A DNA stretch of 12,280 bases from Fidelibacterota bacterium (GTDB lineage: Bacteria > Fidelibacterota > Fidelibacteria > Fidelibacterales > Fidelibacteraceae): contig JAOZRH010000049.1 of assembly GCA_029931905.1 (NCBI GenBank), positions 1 through 12,280 of the forward strand, in the 5' to 3' direction. The notes under the pieces were generated by a model, which made no database searches, was not told where the DNA came from, and worked only from the letters and a program-made list of their open reading frames with translations. Every line of letters begins with the position of its first letter. Position 1 is the stretch's first letter. This document shows, piece by piece, positions 5,766 to 12,280 of the stretch. Position numbers and translations under genes: made by a program.

Positions 5766-7544
5766 ATGGCAAGAAATAATATAGTTTTAGGAATTGCGGG
5801 TTCTGGTGGTGATGGAATCATTACTGCTGGGGATTTATTAATGAAAGCAGCGTCTCATGATGGATTGTTTGTTTTTATGATGAAAAGTTTTGGACCACAA
5901 ATTCGTGGTGGAGAAAGTTCAATCAGATTAAGAATGAGTGAGAATCCAGTTGCAACTCAAGGAGACAAACTTGATATATTGGTTGTACTTAATTGGAAAG
6001 ATTTTCCTCGTTTTAAATTAGAATTATTGTTGGAAGACGATGTTGTAATAGTTAGTGATTCTGCTGATAAATTTCCAGAAGAAGATATTCCAATAGAAAA
6101 AAGCAAAATGAAAAACTGGTATAAAATTCCAATGGCAGAGATTGCACAAGAATCAAGTGGAACCACGCAATCAAAAAATATAGTTATGTTGGGTATCATT
6201 GCTGAATTATTTAATTTACCAAAAGAAGCATTAAAAGAAATAATCAAAATAAGATTTGCGAAAAAAAGTCAAGAAGTTATTGATTCTAATATAAACGCTA
6301 TTAATGCTGGTCAAAATTATATTAAAAATTCATTCACAAAAAAAGATTCATTAGAATTTGCATATGAAAAACAAACTCCAAAATTAGTAATGGAAGGTAA
6401 TGAAGCAATTGCCTATGGTGCAATGTATGCCGGATTAGATTTTTTCGCTGGTTATCCTATTACACCATCATCTGAAATTATGCAATGGATAGGTAGATTT
6501 CTCCCAAAATATGGTGGAACAATTATTCAAATGGAAGATGAAATTGCTTCAATTAATGCGATTATTGGAGCATCTTTTGCTGGTAAAAAATCTATGACAG
6601 CAACATCTGGTCCCGGAATTTCATTAATGAACGAAGGGCTTGGATTAGCTTCAATAACAGAATTGCCAATAGTTGTTATAAATGTGCAAAGAGGTGGTCC
6701 ATCAACTGGACTTCCAACAAAAACAGAACAGTCAGATCTTATGCAAGCTATTTGGGGAAGTCATGGCGATTCACCAAAAGTTGTAATTGCTCCTTCTGAT
6801 GTGGAAGATTGTTTTGATTCGACTGTATTGGCATTTTATATTGCAGAAAAATATCAAATTCCAGTAATTGTTTTATCTGATGGATTTATTGGCACTAGAA
6901 AAGAATCTGTTGATCCAACTCGTTTTAAAGATGAACACTATGGTTTCAAAAAAACTAATCAAAGATTAACACCAACTAAAATAGAATTAGTTGACTATAA
7001 AAGATTTAAATATTCTATTGATGGCATTTCCCCTGTTTCCTATCCTGGTATTGAAGGTGGAGAACATCAAACGGCTGGAATTGAACATGATGAATATGGC
7101 AGACCTTCTTCTGATGTTGATGTACATAGAGATATGACAATCAAGAGACACGCAAAATTTAAAGCTATAAAAGAAGAATTTAATTTTGATAGATTTTATG
7201 GACCTGATGATGCAGAAATTGGAATTGTTGCATGGGGATCTACAAAAGGTGCTGTAAAAGAAGCTGTAATGAAAGCTAATGCAAGTGGAATAAAAGTTCA
7301 GGCAATAATACCTCAAATAATTTATCCGTTTTTGGTGAAACCTTTTATCAATTTTATAAAAACTAAAAAAAATATTATGATTGTTGAAATGGCATATTCT
7401 GGACCATTTGCAAAATATTTAAAAGGATTTATTGATTTTGGAAAATATGGAGTTAAAACTTTTCCATATCGAATTCCGGGTGGTGCACCATTTACAGTTG
7501 AAGAAATTCTAAATAAAATTAAAGAAGTTGCAAAAGAAAAATAA
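5766..7544 (+). CDS. korA: 2-oxoacid:ferredoxin oxidoreductase, fused gamma-alpha subunit (probably 2-oxoglutarate)
   Basis: With the beta subunit this cytoplasmic enzyme interconverts a 2-oxoacid, CoA and oxidised ferredoxin with acyl-CoA, CO2 and reduced ferredoxin. Residues ~5-185 form the gamma domain (GIAGSGGDGIITAGDLL; SFGPQIRGGES at 41-51). From ~205 the alpha (pyrimidine-binding) part begins, with EAIAYGAMYAG, YPITPSSE (230-237), MEDEIASINAIIGAS (256-270), TSGPGISLMNEGLGLA and QRGGPSTGLPTKTEQSDL. The C-terminal transketolase-like domain ends at 592 aa. This two-gene architecture is usual for KorAB-type enzymes. The 2-oxoglutarate assignment is inferred from that architecture, and other 2-oxoacids (pyruvate, branched-chain) remain possible. 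The start has GGAAGG 6 nt upstream. korB follows after 11 bp. There is no ferredoxin-like delta subunit nearby. Confidence 0.93.
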   Translation: MARNNIVLGIAGSGGDGIITAGDLLMKAASHDGLFVFMMKSFGPQIRGGESSIRLRMSENPVATQGDKLDILVVLNWKDFPRFKLELLLEDDVVIVSDSADKFPEEDIPIEKSKMKNWYKIPMAEIAQESSGTTQSKNIVMLGIIAELFNLPKEALKEIIKIRFAKKSQEVIDSNINAINAGQNYIKNSFTKKDSLEFAYEKQTPKLVMEGNEAIAYGAMYAGLDFFAGYPITPSSEIMQWIGRFLPKYGGTIIQMEDEIASINAIIGASFAGKKSMTATSGPGISLMNEGLGLASITELPIVVINVQRGGPSTGLPTKTEQSDLMQAIWGSHGDSPKVVIAPSDVEDCFDSTVLAFYIAEKYQIPVIVLSDGFIGTRKESVDPTRFKDEHYGFKKTNQRLTPTKIELVDYKRFKYSIDGISPVSYPGIEGGEHQTAGIEHDEYGRPSSDVDVHRDMTIKRHAKFKAIKEEFNFDRFYGPDDAEIGIVAWGSTKGAVKEAVMKANASGIKVQAIIPQIIYPFLVKPFINFIKTKKNIMIVEMAYSGPFAKYLKGFIDFGKYGVKTFPYRIPGGAPFTVEEILNKIKEVAKEK

Positions 7545-7555
7545 GGAATATAAAG

Positions 7556-8407
7556 ATGAATAAATATACTGTAAAAGATTATAAAAGTAGTGCTAAACCA
7601 ATCTGGTGTCCAGGTTGTGGTGATTATGGAGTTTTAAATTCTCTATACAAAGCATTTGAACAATTACAAATTCCTCCTCATAAAGCTGCCGTTATTTCTG
7701 GTATTGGTTGTTCAGGTCGTCTATCCGGATATATGAACACATACGGATTTAATGGAGTTCATGGTAGGGTTTTACCAGTGGCAACAGGTGTTAAAATGGC
7801 AAATTTAGAAAATACAGTTATTGCTGTTGGTGGTGATGGTGATGGTTTTTCTATCGGTGGTGGACATATTATGCATGCTGCTCGAAAAAATATTGATATC
7901 ACATATATTGTAATGGATAATGGAATTTATGGATTAACAAAAGGTCAAGCATCTCCAACAACTCCGCTTGGAATTCCAACAAAAACAACCTATTATGGAA
8001 ATGTTGGCACAACATTTAACCCGATAAGAACTTTAATTGCTTATAAAGCTTCATTTGTTGCAAGAATATTTTCTGCAAACATTAAACATTCCGTTGATAT
8101 TATAGCACAAGCAATTGAACATAAAGGATTTTCTTTTATAAATGCTTTATCTCCTTGTGTTACTTTTCGCGGTAAAGATCAATATGATTATTTTAGAAAT
8201 AAAAGTATGATTATACCAGATGATTACGATCCAACCGATGAAGTTAAAGCATTTGATTATGCAAACAACGAGGATACTTTAGAACTTGGAATTATATATA
8301 AACAAAATCGCCCAACTTATGATGAAGTATTAGACACCGTTAGAATTAAAGCAAAAAAAGAGGGTGTTCCTTCGAAATTAGGTCTATTACATGACTTTGA
8401 AGTTTAA
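7556..8407 (+). CDS. korB: 2-oxoacid:ferredoxin oxidoreductase, beta subunit (thiamine diphosphate and Fe-S binding)
   Basis: This is the catalytic beta partner of the preceding gene. Residues 17-25 read WCPGCGDYG. Cys18, Cys21, Cys52 (GIGCSG) and Cys201 (SPCVTF) are the expected four ligands of the single [4Fe-4S] cluster. The thiamine diphosphate/Mg motif is GGDGDGFSIGGGH (92-104) through MDNGIYGLTKGQ (120-131). At 283 aa the length is ordinary for the family, and there is no extra ferredoxin domain. The Shine-Dalgarno AAGGAA overlaps the korA stop codon, so the two are translated as a tight pair in equal amounts. The enzyme could run oxidatively in a TCA-type pathway or reductively in CO2 fixation; the window does not decide which. 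Confidence 0.94.
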   Translation: MNKYTVKDYKSSAKPIWCPGCGDYGVLNSLYKAFEQLQIPPHKAAVISGIGCSGRLSGYMNTYGFNGVHGRVLPVATGVKMANLENTVIAVGGDGDGFSIGGGHIMHAARKNIDITYIVMDNGIYGLTKGQASPTTPLGIPTKTTYYGNVGTTFNPIRTLIAYKASFVARIFSANIKHSVDIIAQAIEHKGFSFINALSPCVTFRGKDQYDYFRNKSMIIPDDYDPTDEVKAFDYANNEDTLELGIIYKQNRPTYDEVLDTVRIKAKKEGVPSKLGLLHDFEV

Positions 8408-8447
8408 TAAAAATTTTTAATTTCCAAATATCTGATTTTTAATAATT

Positions 8448-8464
8448 ATATTCATAATGAATAT
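8448..8464. repeat. Short palindrome downstream of korB
   Basis: ATATTCAT-A-ATGAATAT, perfect 8-bp arms around one base. All AT-rich, so it is a weak hairpin; it may be an operator-like site or chance. Confidence 0.4.
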
Positions 8465-8487
8465 TCTTTCAATAATTATTATCATTG

Positions 8488-8518
8488 TTGCATTGTCTGT
8501 AAATTATTCACAATGCAA
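8488..8518 (+). terminator. Stem-loop downstream of korB, possible weak terminator
   Basis: Perfect 9-bp arms TTGCATTGT (8488-8496) and ACAATGCAA (8510-8518) around a 13-nt loop, 80 nt after the korB stop codon and 50 nt before the next gene. It lacks a GC-rich stem and a clean U-run, so it may instead be a processing or regulatory hairpin. Confidence 0.35.
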
Positions 8519-8558
8519 ATTGTTATTTGAATTAAGGTTATAATTGAGTATATTTGTG

Positions 8559-8564
8559 TATAAT
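8559..8564 (+). promoter_or_regulatory. Isolated -10 box just before the DUF1016 fragment
   Basis: A perfect TATAAT ends 4 nt before the ATG at 8569-8571, with no good -35 at 16-18 bp. If used, transcription would begin around the start codon (leaderless) and could serve mnmA. Confidence 0.25.
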
Positions 8565-8568
8565 AGTA

Positions 8569-8997
8569 ATGGAAAAATCAATTGTGAAAATAAAAAATAG
8601 AATACCTTCAAATTACATTCAAATACTTTCTGACCTTAAACAAAGAATAAATCAAGCGAGATATAAAAGTTTACAGAAAGTAAATAGAGAAATGATATTG
8701 ACATATTTAGATATTGGCAAAACTATTTCCAATGAAGTGAAAAATGGATGGGGAAATTCTGTAATAATAAATTTGTCAAAAGATTTACGAGCAGAATTCA
8801 TTGGGATGAAAGGATTTTCGGAAAGAAATCTAAGAAGAATGAAATATGTATATGAACAAAGTATAATCAATTTAAAATGGCCCCAACTAGTGGCCAAATT
8901 ACCATGGCGACATTCTTCACTCATTTTCAGTAAAATAAAAGATACAAAACAACGAACTTTTTATTTAAATAAAGCAAATGAATTGAAATTATCATGA
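8569..8997 (+). pseudogene. DUF1016 / YhcG family protein, N-terminal domain only, nuclease domain missing
   Basis: The 142-residue product matches the N-terminal DUF1016 domain. It has VNREMILTYLDIGKTI (38-53), GWG (60-62), LSKDLRAEF, KGFSERNLRRMKYVYE (81-96), VAKLPWRHSSLI (108-119) and FYLNKANE (131-138). Full-length family members are about 340-370 aa and continue with a PDDEXK nuclease-like C-terminal domain, which is absent. The sequence ends at ELKLS, the point where the family usually reads on into a WSR-type segment, and the stop codon TGA overlaps the mnmA ATG (ATGA). ATG 8569-8571 is preferred over a TTG five codons earlier because neither the TTG nor its added residues look conserved. 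It has no clear ribosome site. It may be a decayed remnant, or a retained short protein whose translation feeds mnmA. The family is often found near restriction-modification and mobile genes. Confidence 0.8.
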
Positions 8998-10052
8998 AAA
9001 GCAAAATAAAAATCGGTGTTGCTTTAAGTGGCGGTGTTGACAGCTCTACGGCAATGTATTTACTTATTCAAAAAGGATATGAACCAGTTGGAATTACACT
9101 AAAATTATTTGATGATAATAATTCCGTAGTTGAAAAAGCTAAAAAAATTTGCGATAAATTAAATGTTGAACATATTGTTGTTGAATGTCAAGATATATTT
9201 AAAAAGACAATTAAAGATTATTTTGCTAATGAATATTTAAATGGCAGAACTCCAAATCCTTGTGTATTATGCAATCAAACAATTAAATGGAATTTGCTTT
9301 TAAATGAATTAGAAAAACGAGGAATTCATAAAATTGCTACAGGTCATTATGTAAAAAGAAAATTCAATAAATCAACTAACCGTTACGAAATTCATAAAGC
9401 AAATGACGAAAATAAGGATCAATCATATTTTTTGTGGAAACTTTCTCAAGACTATTTATCACGAACAATTTTTCCGTTAAGTGAATATTCAAAAGATGAG
9501 ATAAAAAAAATTGCAAGTAAACACAATTTAATTCAACCAAGCGAATCAGAAAGTCAAGATATCTGTTTTTTACCAAATATTGATTATAGACAATTTTTAG
9601 AAAATAATTATAAAAGTGAAACTGATAAAATTGGTGAAGGAAAATTTGTTGATGAAGAGGGAAATGTTTTAGGAATTCATAATGGCTATCATAATTTTAC
9701 AATTGGACAAAGACGAGGATTAAATATTGCAGTTGGTCATAGAATTTTTGTGAAAGAAATTATTCCACAAGAGAACAAAATCGTTCTTGCTACAAAAGAT
9801 AAATTACAATCAAATCAATGTATTTTAAAAGATATAAATTTTGTTTCAATTCCGAATTGTGAAAAAGAAAGATTAGTCACAATAAAAATCAGATACAGAC
9901 ATAAAGGAATTAATGCAAAAATAATTCAAAAAAGCAATTCAGAAATAATTGTAACATTTCTCAATCCAGCTGAAGCGGTAACTCCGGGACAATCTGGCGT
10001 TTTTTATGATGGCGAAATTCTGCTTGGTGGTGGGATAATTAGCAATAACTGA
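8994..10052 (+). CDS. mnmA: tRNA-specific 2-thiouridylase MnmA
   Basis: MnmA thiolates U34 of tRNA-Lys, -Glu and -Gln with ATP and a persulfide sulfur donor. The PP-loop SGGVDSS is at residues 12-18. The catalytic cysteine pair is Cys93 in NPCVLCNQTIKW (E. coli Cys102 position) and Cys191 in ESQDICFLP (E. coli Cys199 position); Cys90 is an extra cysteine. KDQSYFLW (142-149), FTIGQRRGLNIAVG (235-248) and the C-terminal beta-barrel motif NPAEAVTPGQSGVFYDGE follow. At 352 aa it is slightly short but complete. The start ATG is embedded in the 3' end of the DUF1016 fragment (4-bp ATGA overlap) and has no recognisable Shine-Dalgarno sequence, so translation probably depends on ribosomes finishing the upstream frame. 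Confidence 0.96.
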   Translation: MKSKIKIGVALSGGVDSSTAMYLLIQKGYEPVGITLKLFDDNNSVVEKAKKICDKLNVEHIVVECQDIFKKTIKDYFANEYLNGRTPNPCVLCNQTIKWNLLLNELEKRGIHKIATGHYVKRKFNKSTNRYEIHKANDENKDQSYFLWKLSQDYLSRTIFPLSEYSKDEIKKIASKHNLIQPSESESQDICFLPNIDYRQFLENNYKSETDKIGEGKFVDEEGNVLGIHNGYHNFTIGQRRGLNIAVGHRIFVKEIIPQENKIVLATKDKLQSNQCILKDINFVSIPNCEKERLVTIKIRYRHKGINAKIIQKSNSEIIVTFLNPAEAVTPGQSGVFYDGEILLGGGIISNN

Positions 10053-10093
10053 ATTTTAACTAAATTATAATATTTAATAAAACGGCAAAACTT

Positions 10094-10909
10094 ATGAGCA
10101 AACAAACGATAATTAAAAAAACGACAATTAAAACATTGCAGAAAATGAAAAAAAATGGTGAAAAGATTACTGCACTTACCGCCTATGATTCGTTATTCGC
10201 TGGATATTTAGAAGAAGTTGGAATAGATGTGGTTTTGGTTGGCGATAGTGTCGGAATGGTGTATGCTGGTCAAGAGACAACAATTCCCGTAACAATTGAT
10301 GATATAATTTATCATACAAAAGCAGTGAAAAGAAGTGTGAAAAATGTTTTGCTTGTGGCCGATATGCCTTTTATGTCTTTCCAATTGAATCCAGAAGATA
10401 CACTTAAAAATGCAGGCAAAATACTCAAAGAAAGCGGAGCAGAAAGTGTTAAAATGGAGGGCGGAAAAGAAATTATAGAATCTATTTCTCGATGTGTAAA
10501 TGCTGGAATTCCTGTAATGGGACATCTTGGCTTAACGCCCCAATCAATACATAAGTTTGGAAGTTATAAAGTTCAAGCAAAATCAAAAAAGGCAAAAGAG
10601 AAAATAATTGACGATGCGATTAGCTTGCAAAAAGCAGGATGTTATGCAATTGTGTTAGAAAAAATTCCCGCTCTATTAGCAAAAGAAATTTCAGAACTAT
10701 TAGATATTCCGACAATTGGTATTGGTGCTGGGAAATTTACAGATGGCCAAATATTAGTCACTTATGATATGTTGGGAATGTTCGAAAAATTCAACCCCAA
10801 ATTTGTTAGACGATATGGTGAACTAGCTAATGAAATAAAAAAATCAATTGGTCAATATATTAAAGATGTAAAAGATAACAATTTTCCATCAGAAGAAGAA
10901 AGTTATTAG
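10094..10909 (+). CDS. panB: 3-methyl-2-oxobutanoate hydroxymethyltransferase (ketopantoate hydroxymethyltransferase)
   Basis: PanB transfers a hydroxymethyl group from 5,10-methylene-tetrahydrofolate to 2-oxoisovalerate to make ketopantoate, the first committed step to pantothenate and CoA. The 271-aa TIM barrel shows LTAYD (28-32), VGDSVGMV (49-56; metal ligand Asp51), VADMPFMSF (88-96; Asp90), VKMEGG (119-124; Lys120, Glu122), VMGHLGLTPQ (141-150) and VLEKIP (187-192; Glu189 as the catalytic-base position), then IGIGAG (208-213). It ends NNFPSEEESY, as family members often do. It follows mnmA after 41 bp, with a TATAAT at 10066-10071 but no -35 and a poor ribosome site. panC and panD are not in the window. 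The downstream genes are convergent, 34 bp away, with no clear terminator between. Confidence 0.96.
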   Translation: MSKQTIIKKTTIKTLQKMKKNGEKITALTAYDSLFAGYLEEVGIDVVLVGDSVGMVYAGQETTIPVTIDDIIYHTKAVKRSVKNVLLVADMPFMSFQLNPEDTLKNAGKILKESGAESVKMEGGKEIIESISRCVNAGIPVMGHLGLTPQSIHKFGSYKVQAKSKKAKEKIIDDAISLQKAGCYAIVLEKIPALLAKEISELLDIPTIGIGAGKFTDGQILVTYDMLGMFEKFNPKFVRRYGELANEIKKSIGQYIKDVKDNNFPSEEESY

Positions 10910-10943
10910 AATAATTAATTTATTTTTATGATATTTTTCAAGA

Positions 10944-11336
10944 TCACTTTTTCAGTTGTTTATTAATCAATTTTTTAATTTCTTCTTTATTAAAAAATCC
11001 TTGATGACGAAAAAATTCTTTTCCGTTTTCATCGAGAAAAACCTGGGTTGGGATTAGTTTTATACCATATTGTTGACCGTATTTTTTACCTTCCTTTGTC
11101 CAGACATCGTAAAATACAACTCTTACCATTTCGGGAAATTCTTCTTCAATTTCTTTCATTATGGGTTGCATCATTTTACAGGGAATGCAGTTTACTGAAC
11201 CCAATTCGATGAAAGTAATTTTTGCCGTTTGAACTGAATCAACAATAGCTGTCTCGGTCTTCTCTGTTTTATTTTTAACTACAATGAACAAAAAGCAAAT
11301 CAATAATATCAACACAATAATTTTCATTTTTTTCAT
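10944..11336 (-). CDS. Membrane-anchored thioredoxin-like protein
   Basis: The 130-aa protein starts with a short basic MKKMK and a hydrophobic stretch (residues 5-20), followed by a hydrophilic linker. This suggests a signal anchor that places the rest outside the cytoplasmic membrane. There is no lipobox next to a cysteine at the expected cleavage position. The thioredoxin fold (~38-130) has the active site Cys50-Ile-Pro-Cys53 in ELGSVNCIPCKMMQP, the cis-proline Pro96 in LIPTQVFLD, and FRHQGFFNKEEI near the end. It follows ccdA by 33 bp on the same strand, with AAGGAG at 11344-11349 about 7 nt before ATG. The context says CcdA supplies its electrons; its substrate outside the membrane is unknown. 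It is convergent with panB. Confidence 0.9.
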   Translation of the reverse strand: MKKMKIIVLILLICFLFIVVKNKTEKTETAIVDSVQTAKITFIELGSVNCIPCKMMQPIMKEIEEEFPEMVRVVFYDVWTKEGKKYGQQYGIKLIPTQVFLDENGKEFFRHQGFFNKEEIKKLINKQLKK

Positions 11337-11369
11337 AGGTTTTCTCCTTTATTCTTTTTAAATATTTTT

Positions 11370-12074
11370 TCATTTTGCACTCCAGATCAGATAAACTCCA
11401 CCGAGTACCACAAGAAGTCCACAAATCTTTTTCAAAATAACGGCACCTTTAGATTTTTCATTCCAATTAAGATATTTCTGAACCATACCTGTAAATGTTC
11501 CGGCCAATACGATCACAGAGCAATGTCCTATTCCATACATTATTATCAAAGCAGCACCAAATAAAACTTGTGCAGCAGAAACCGTGAGAGCAATGGAGAG
11601 GACAGGAGCCATATAGGCAAAAGTGCAAGGTCCGAGTGCAATTCCGAAAACCAAACCCAGAATGAAAGCTGCGAGCAATCCTCGTTTTTTCATCTTCGGC
11701 TGACTTGCACCATTTAAGAATGGGAATGGAATAATTCCCATTAAATGAAGACCAACTATAAAAAATATTATCGCTACAAAGTAATTACCGAAAACACCAA
11801 TATCGCCCATCATTCTTCCCATCAATGAGGTAACAACACCAATTATGGCAATTGTTGTTAGAATCCCAATCGAAAACAATGATGAAATAAAAAATGCTCG
11901 CTTTGTGGAAACTCTACCTTGTTCATCAATGAAACCGACTATTAGTGGAATACTGGAAAGATGGCACGGGCTTAAAAGAATGCTTAAGACACCCCAGATA
12001 AATGCCGCTGTTAGAGCAAATAAAGATGAACCTAACATCGCCGTGGACAACCAACTGAATAATGAATTTATCAT
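11370..12074 (-). CDS. ccdA: CcdA/DsbD-type transmembrane thiol-disulfide carrier
   Basis: CcdA-family proteins move reducing equivalents from cytoplasmic thioredoxin across the membrane to extracytoplasmic thiol proteins. The 234-aa protein has about six hydrophobic helices (~20-47, 60-88, 96-116, 132-162, 165-195, 212-232). The conserved redox cysteines are Cys37 in LLSPCHLSSIP and Cys150 in ALGPCTFAYMAP; Cys185 and Cys218 are further membrane cysteines. It has no DsbD-type periplasmic or thioredoxin domain, but the next gene encodes that part separately. The start ATG 12072-12074 has GGAG at 12083-12086 and lies 17 bp after the arsC stop codon. Local GC is up to ~55% in places (around 11581-11640), above the neighbouring core genes; part of this reflects Gly/Ala-rich helices. 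Confidence 0.92.
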   Translation of the reverse strand: MINSLFSWLSTAMLGSSLFALTAAFIWGVLSILLSPCHLSSIPLIVGFIDEQGRVSTKRAFFISSLFSIGILTTIAIIGVVTSLMGRMMGDIGVFGNYFVAIIFFIVGLHLMGIIPFPFLNGASQPKMKKRGLLAAFILGLVFGIALGPCTFAYMAPVLSIALTVSAAQVLFGAALIIMYGIGHCSVIVLAGTFTGMVQKYLNWNEKSKGAVILKKICGLLVVLGGVYLIWSAK

Positions 12075-12091
12075 TTATTATTCTCCATATT

Positions 12092-12280
12092 TTAAATTTC
12101 GAAAGTGTGCACAAACTCTTCAATTTTTTCTTTTATCTCATCTCGCACTTTTCTGAAAATTTCAATCGGTTTTCCGTGTGGATCTTCAAAACCGATATGG
12201 AGTCTGTTTTTCACTTTTCCCGTAAAAACCGGACAAGTTTCCTTAGCTCCGTCACAAACCGTAATCACATAATCAAATTC
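12092..12280 (-). CDS. arsC: Arsenate reductase ArsC, thioredoxin-coupled (low-molecular-weight phosphatase fold), partial C-terminal part
   Basis: The last 62 residues are visible, and the N-terminus with the CX5R phosphatase loop lies beyond the right edge. YVITVCDGAKETCPVF aligns with the Cys82...Cys89 relay of the thioredoxin-dependent ArsC of Staphylococcus pI258: the cysteines here, residues 9 and 16 of the fragment, are 7 apart as expected. HIGFEDPHG (28-36) carries the Asp-Pro of the phosphatase-fold acid loop, followed by FRKVRDEIKEKIEEF. ArsC reduces arsenate to arsenite in the cytoplasm, passing the disulfide to thioredoxin. It appears to be co-transcribed with ccdA and the anchored thioredoxin. 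An arsenite exporter and an ArsR regulator would be expected further right but cannot be seen. Confidence 0.9.
   Translation of the reverse strand, partial: EFDYVITVCDGAKETCPVFTGKVKNRLHIGFEDPHGKPIEIFRKVRDEIKEKIEEFVHTFEI

Noticed and set aside
5957..6247. Open frame antisense to korA, and similar ones at 6987-7316, 2043-2294, 8652-8924, 9376-9576 and 10208-10525
   Set aside because: Each lies wholly inside a well-supported gene on the other strand, with low-complexity Ser/Phe/Ile-rich or otherwise non-protein-like composition.
10910..10943. Bidirectional terminator between panB and the thioredoxin gene
   Set aside because: The 34-bp gap is AT-rich with T-runs but shows no stem with adequate arms.
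11845..12156. Plus-strand frame of 103 codons across ccdA and arsC (and a minus-strand frame at 11926-12123)
   Set aside because: Both overlap CcdA and ArsC, whose conserved motifs are clear; no family features in the alternative frames.

Overview
The window comes from a very AT-rich bacterial chromosome, roughly 30% GC by eye. The best guess for the host is an anaerobe or facultative anaerobe of the Bacteroidota-Chlorobiota-Ignavibacteria (FCB-like) breadth. This is inferred from the low GC, a topoisomerase I whose C-terminus has Gly-Lys-Tyr-Gly-Pro-Tyr repeats instead of zinc fingers, a single-chain glycyl-tRNA synthetase, and a two-gene 2-oxoacid:ferredoxin oxidoreductase with fused gamma and alpha parts. 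The phylum is not proven by the window.

Left part, minus strand, accessory (1-1828). The 5' portion of a REP-associated tyrosine transposase (RAYT / IS200-like Y1 family) runs off the left edge. Its coding sequence contains, in frame, a perfect 30-bp REP-like palindrome and two short tandem repeats. Next to it lies a relict copy of the last ~20 codons of glyS, then a class II Fic AMPylase gene, then an imperfect 68-bp inverted repeat that touches the stop codon of the intact glyS. The two glyS tails bracket fic, which looks like insertion of a small island at the glyS 3' end.

Core part, minus strand (1829-5462): topA and glyS, overlapping by 26 bp and presumably co-transcribed. A 303-bp divergent intergenic region follows.

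Core part, plus strand (5766-10909): korA-korB (ferredoxin-dependent 2-oxoacid oxidation or reductive carboxylation), a truncated DUF1016/YhcG gene that has lost its nuclease domain and overlaps mnmA by 4 bp, mnmA (tRNA 2-thiouridylase), and panB (first step of pantothenate synthesis).

Right part, minus strand (10944-12280): a redox/arsenic cassette in the order arsC (partial, at the edge), ccdA, membrane-anchored thioredoxin. CcdA would carry electrons across the membrane to the thioredoxin, while ArsC is a cytoplasmic thioredoxin-type arsenate reductase. GC is somewhat higher here than in the core genes.

No tRNA, rRNA, CRISPR array or riboswitch was recognised. The most interesting items are the palindrome and repeats inside the transposase, the duplicated glyS end around fic, the truncated DUF1016 gene coupled to mnmA, and the arsC-ccdA-thioredoxin cassette.
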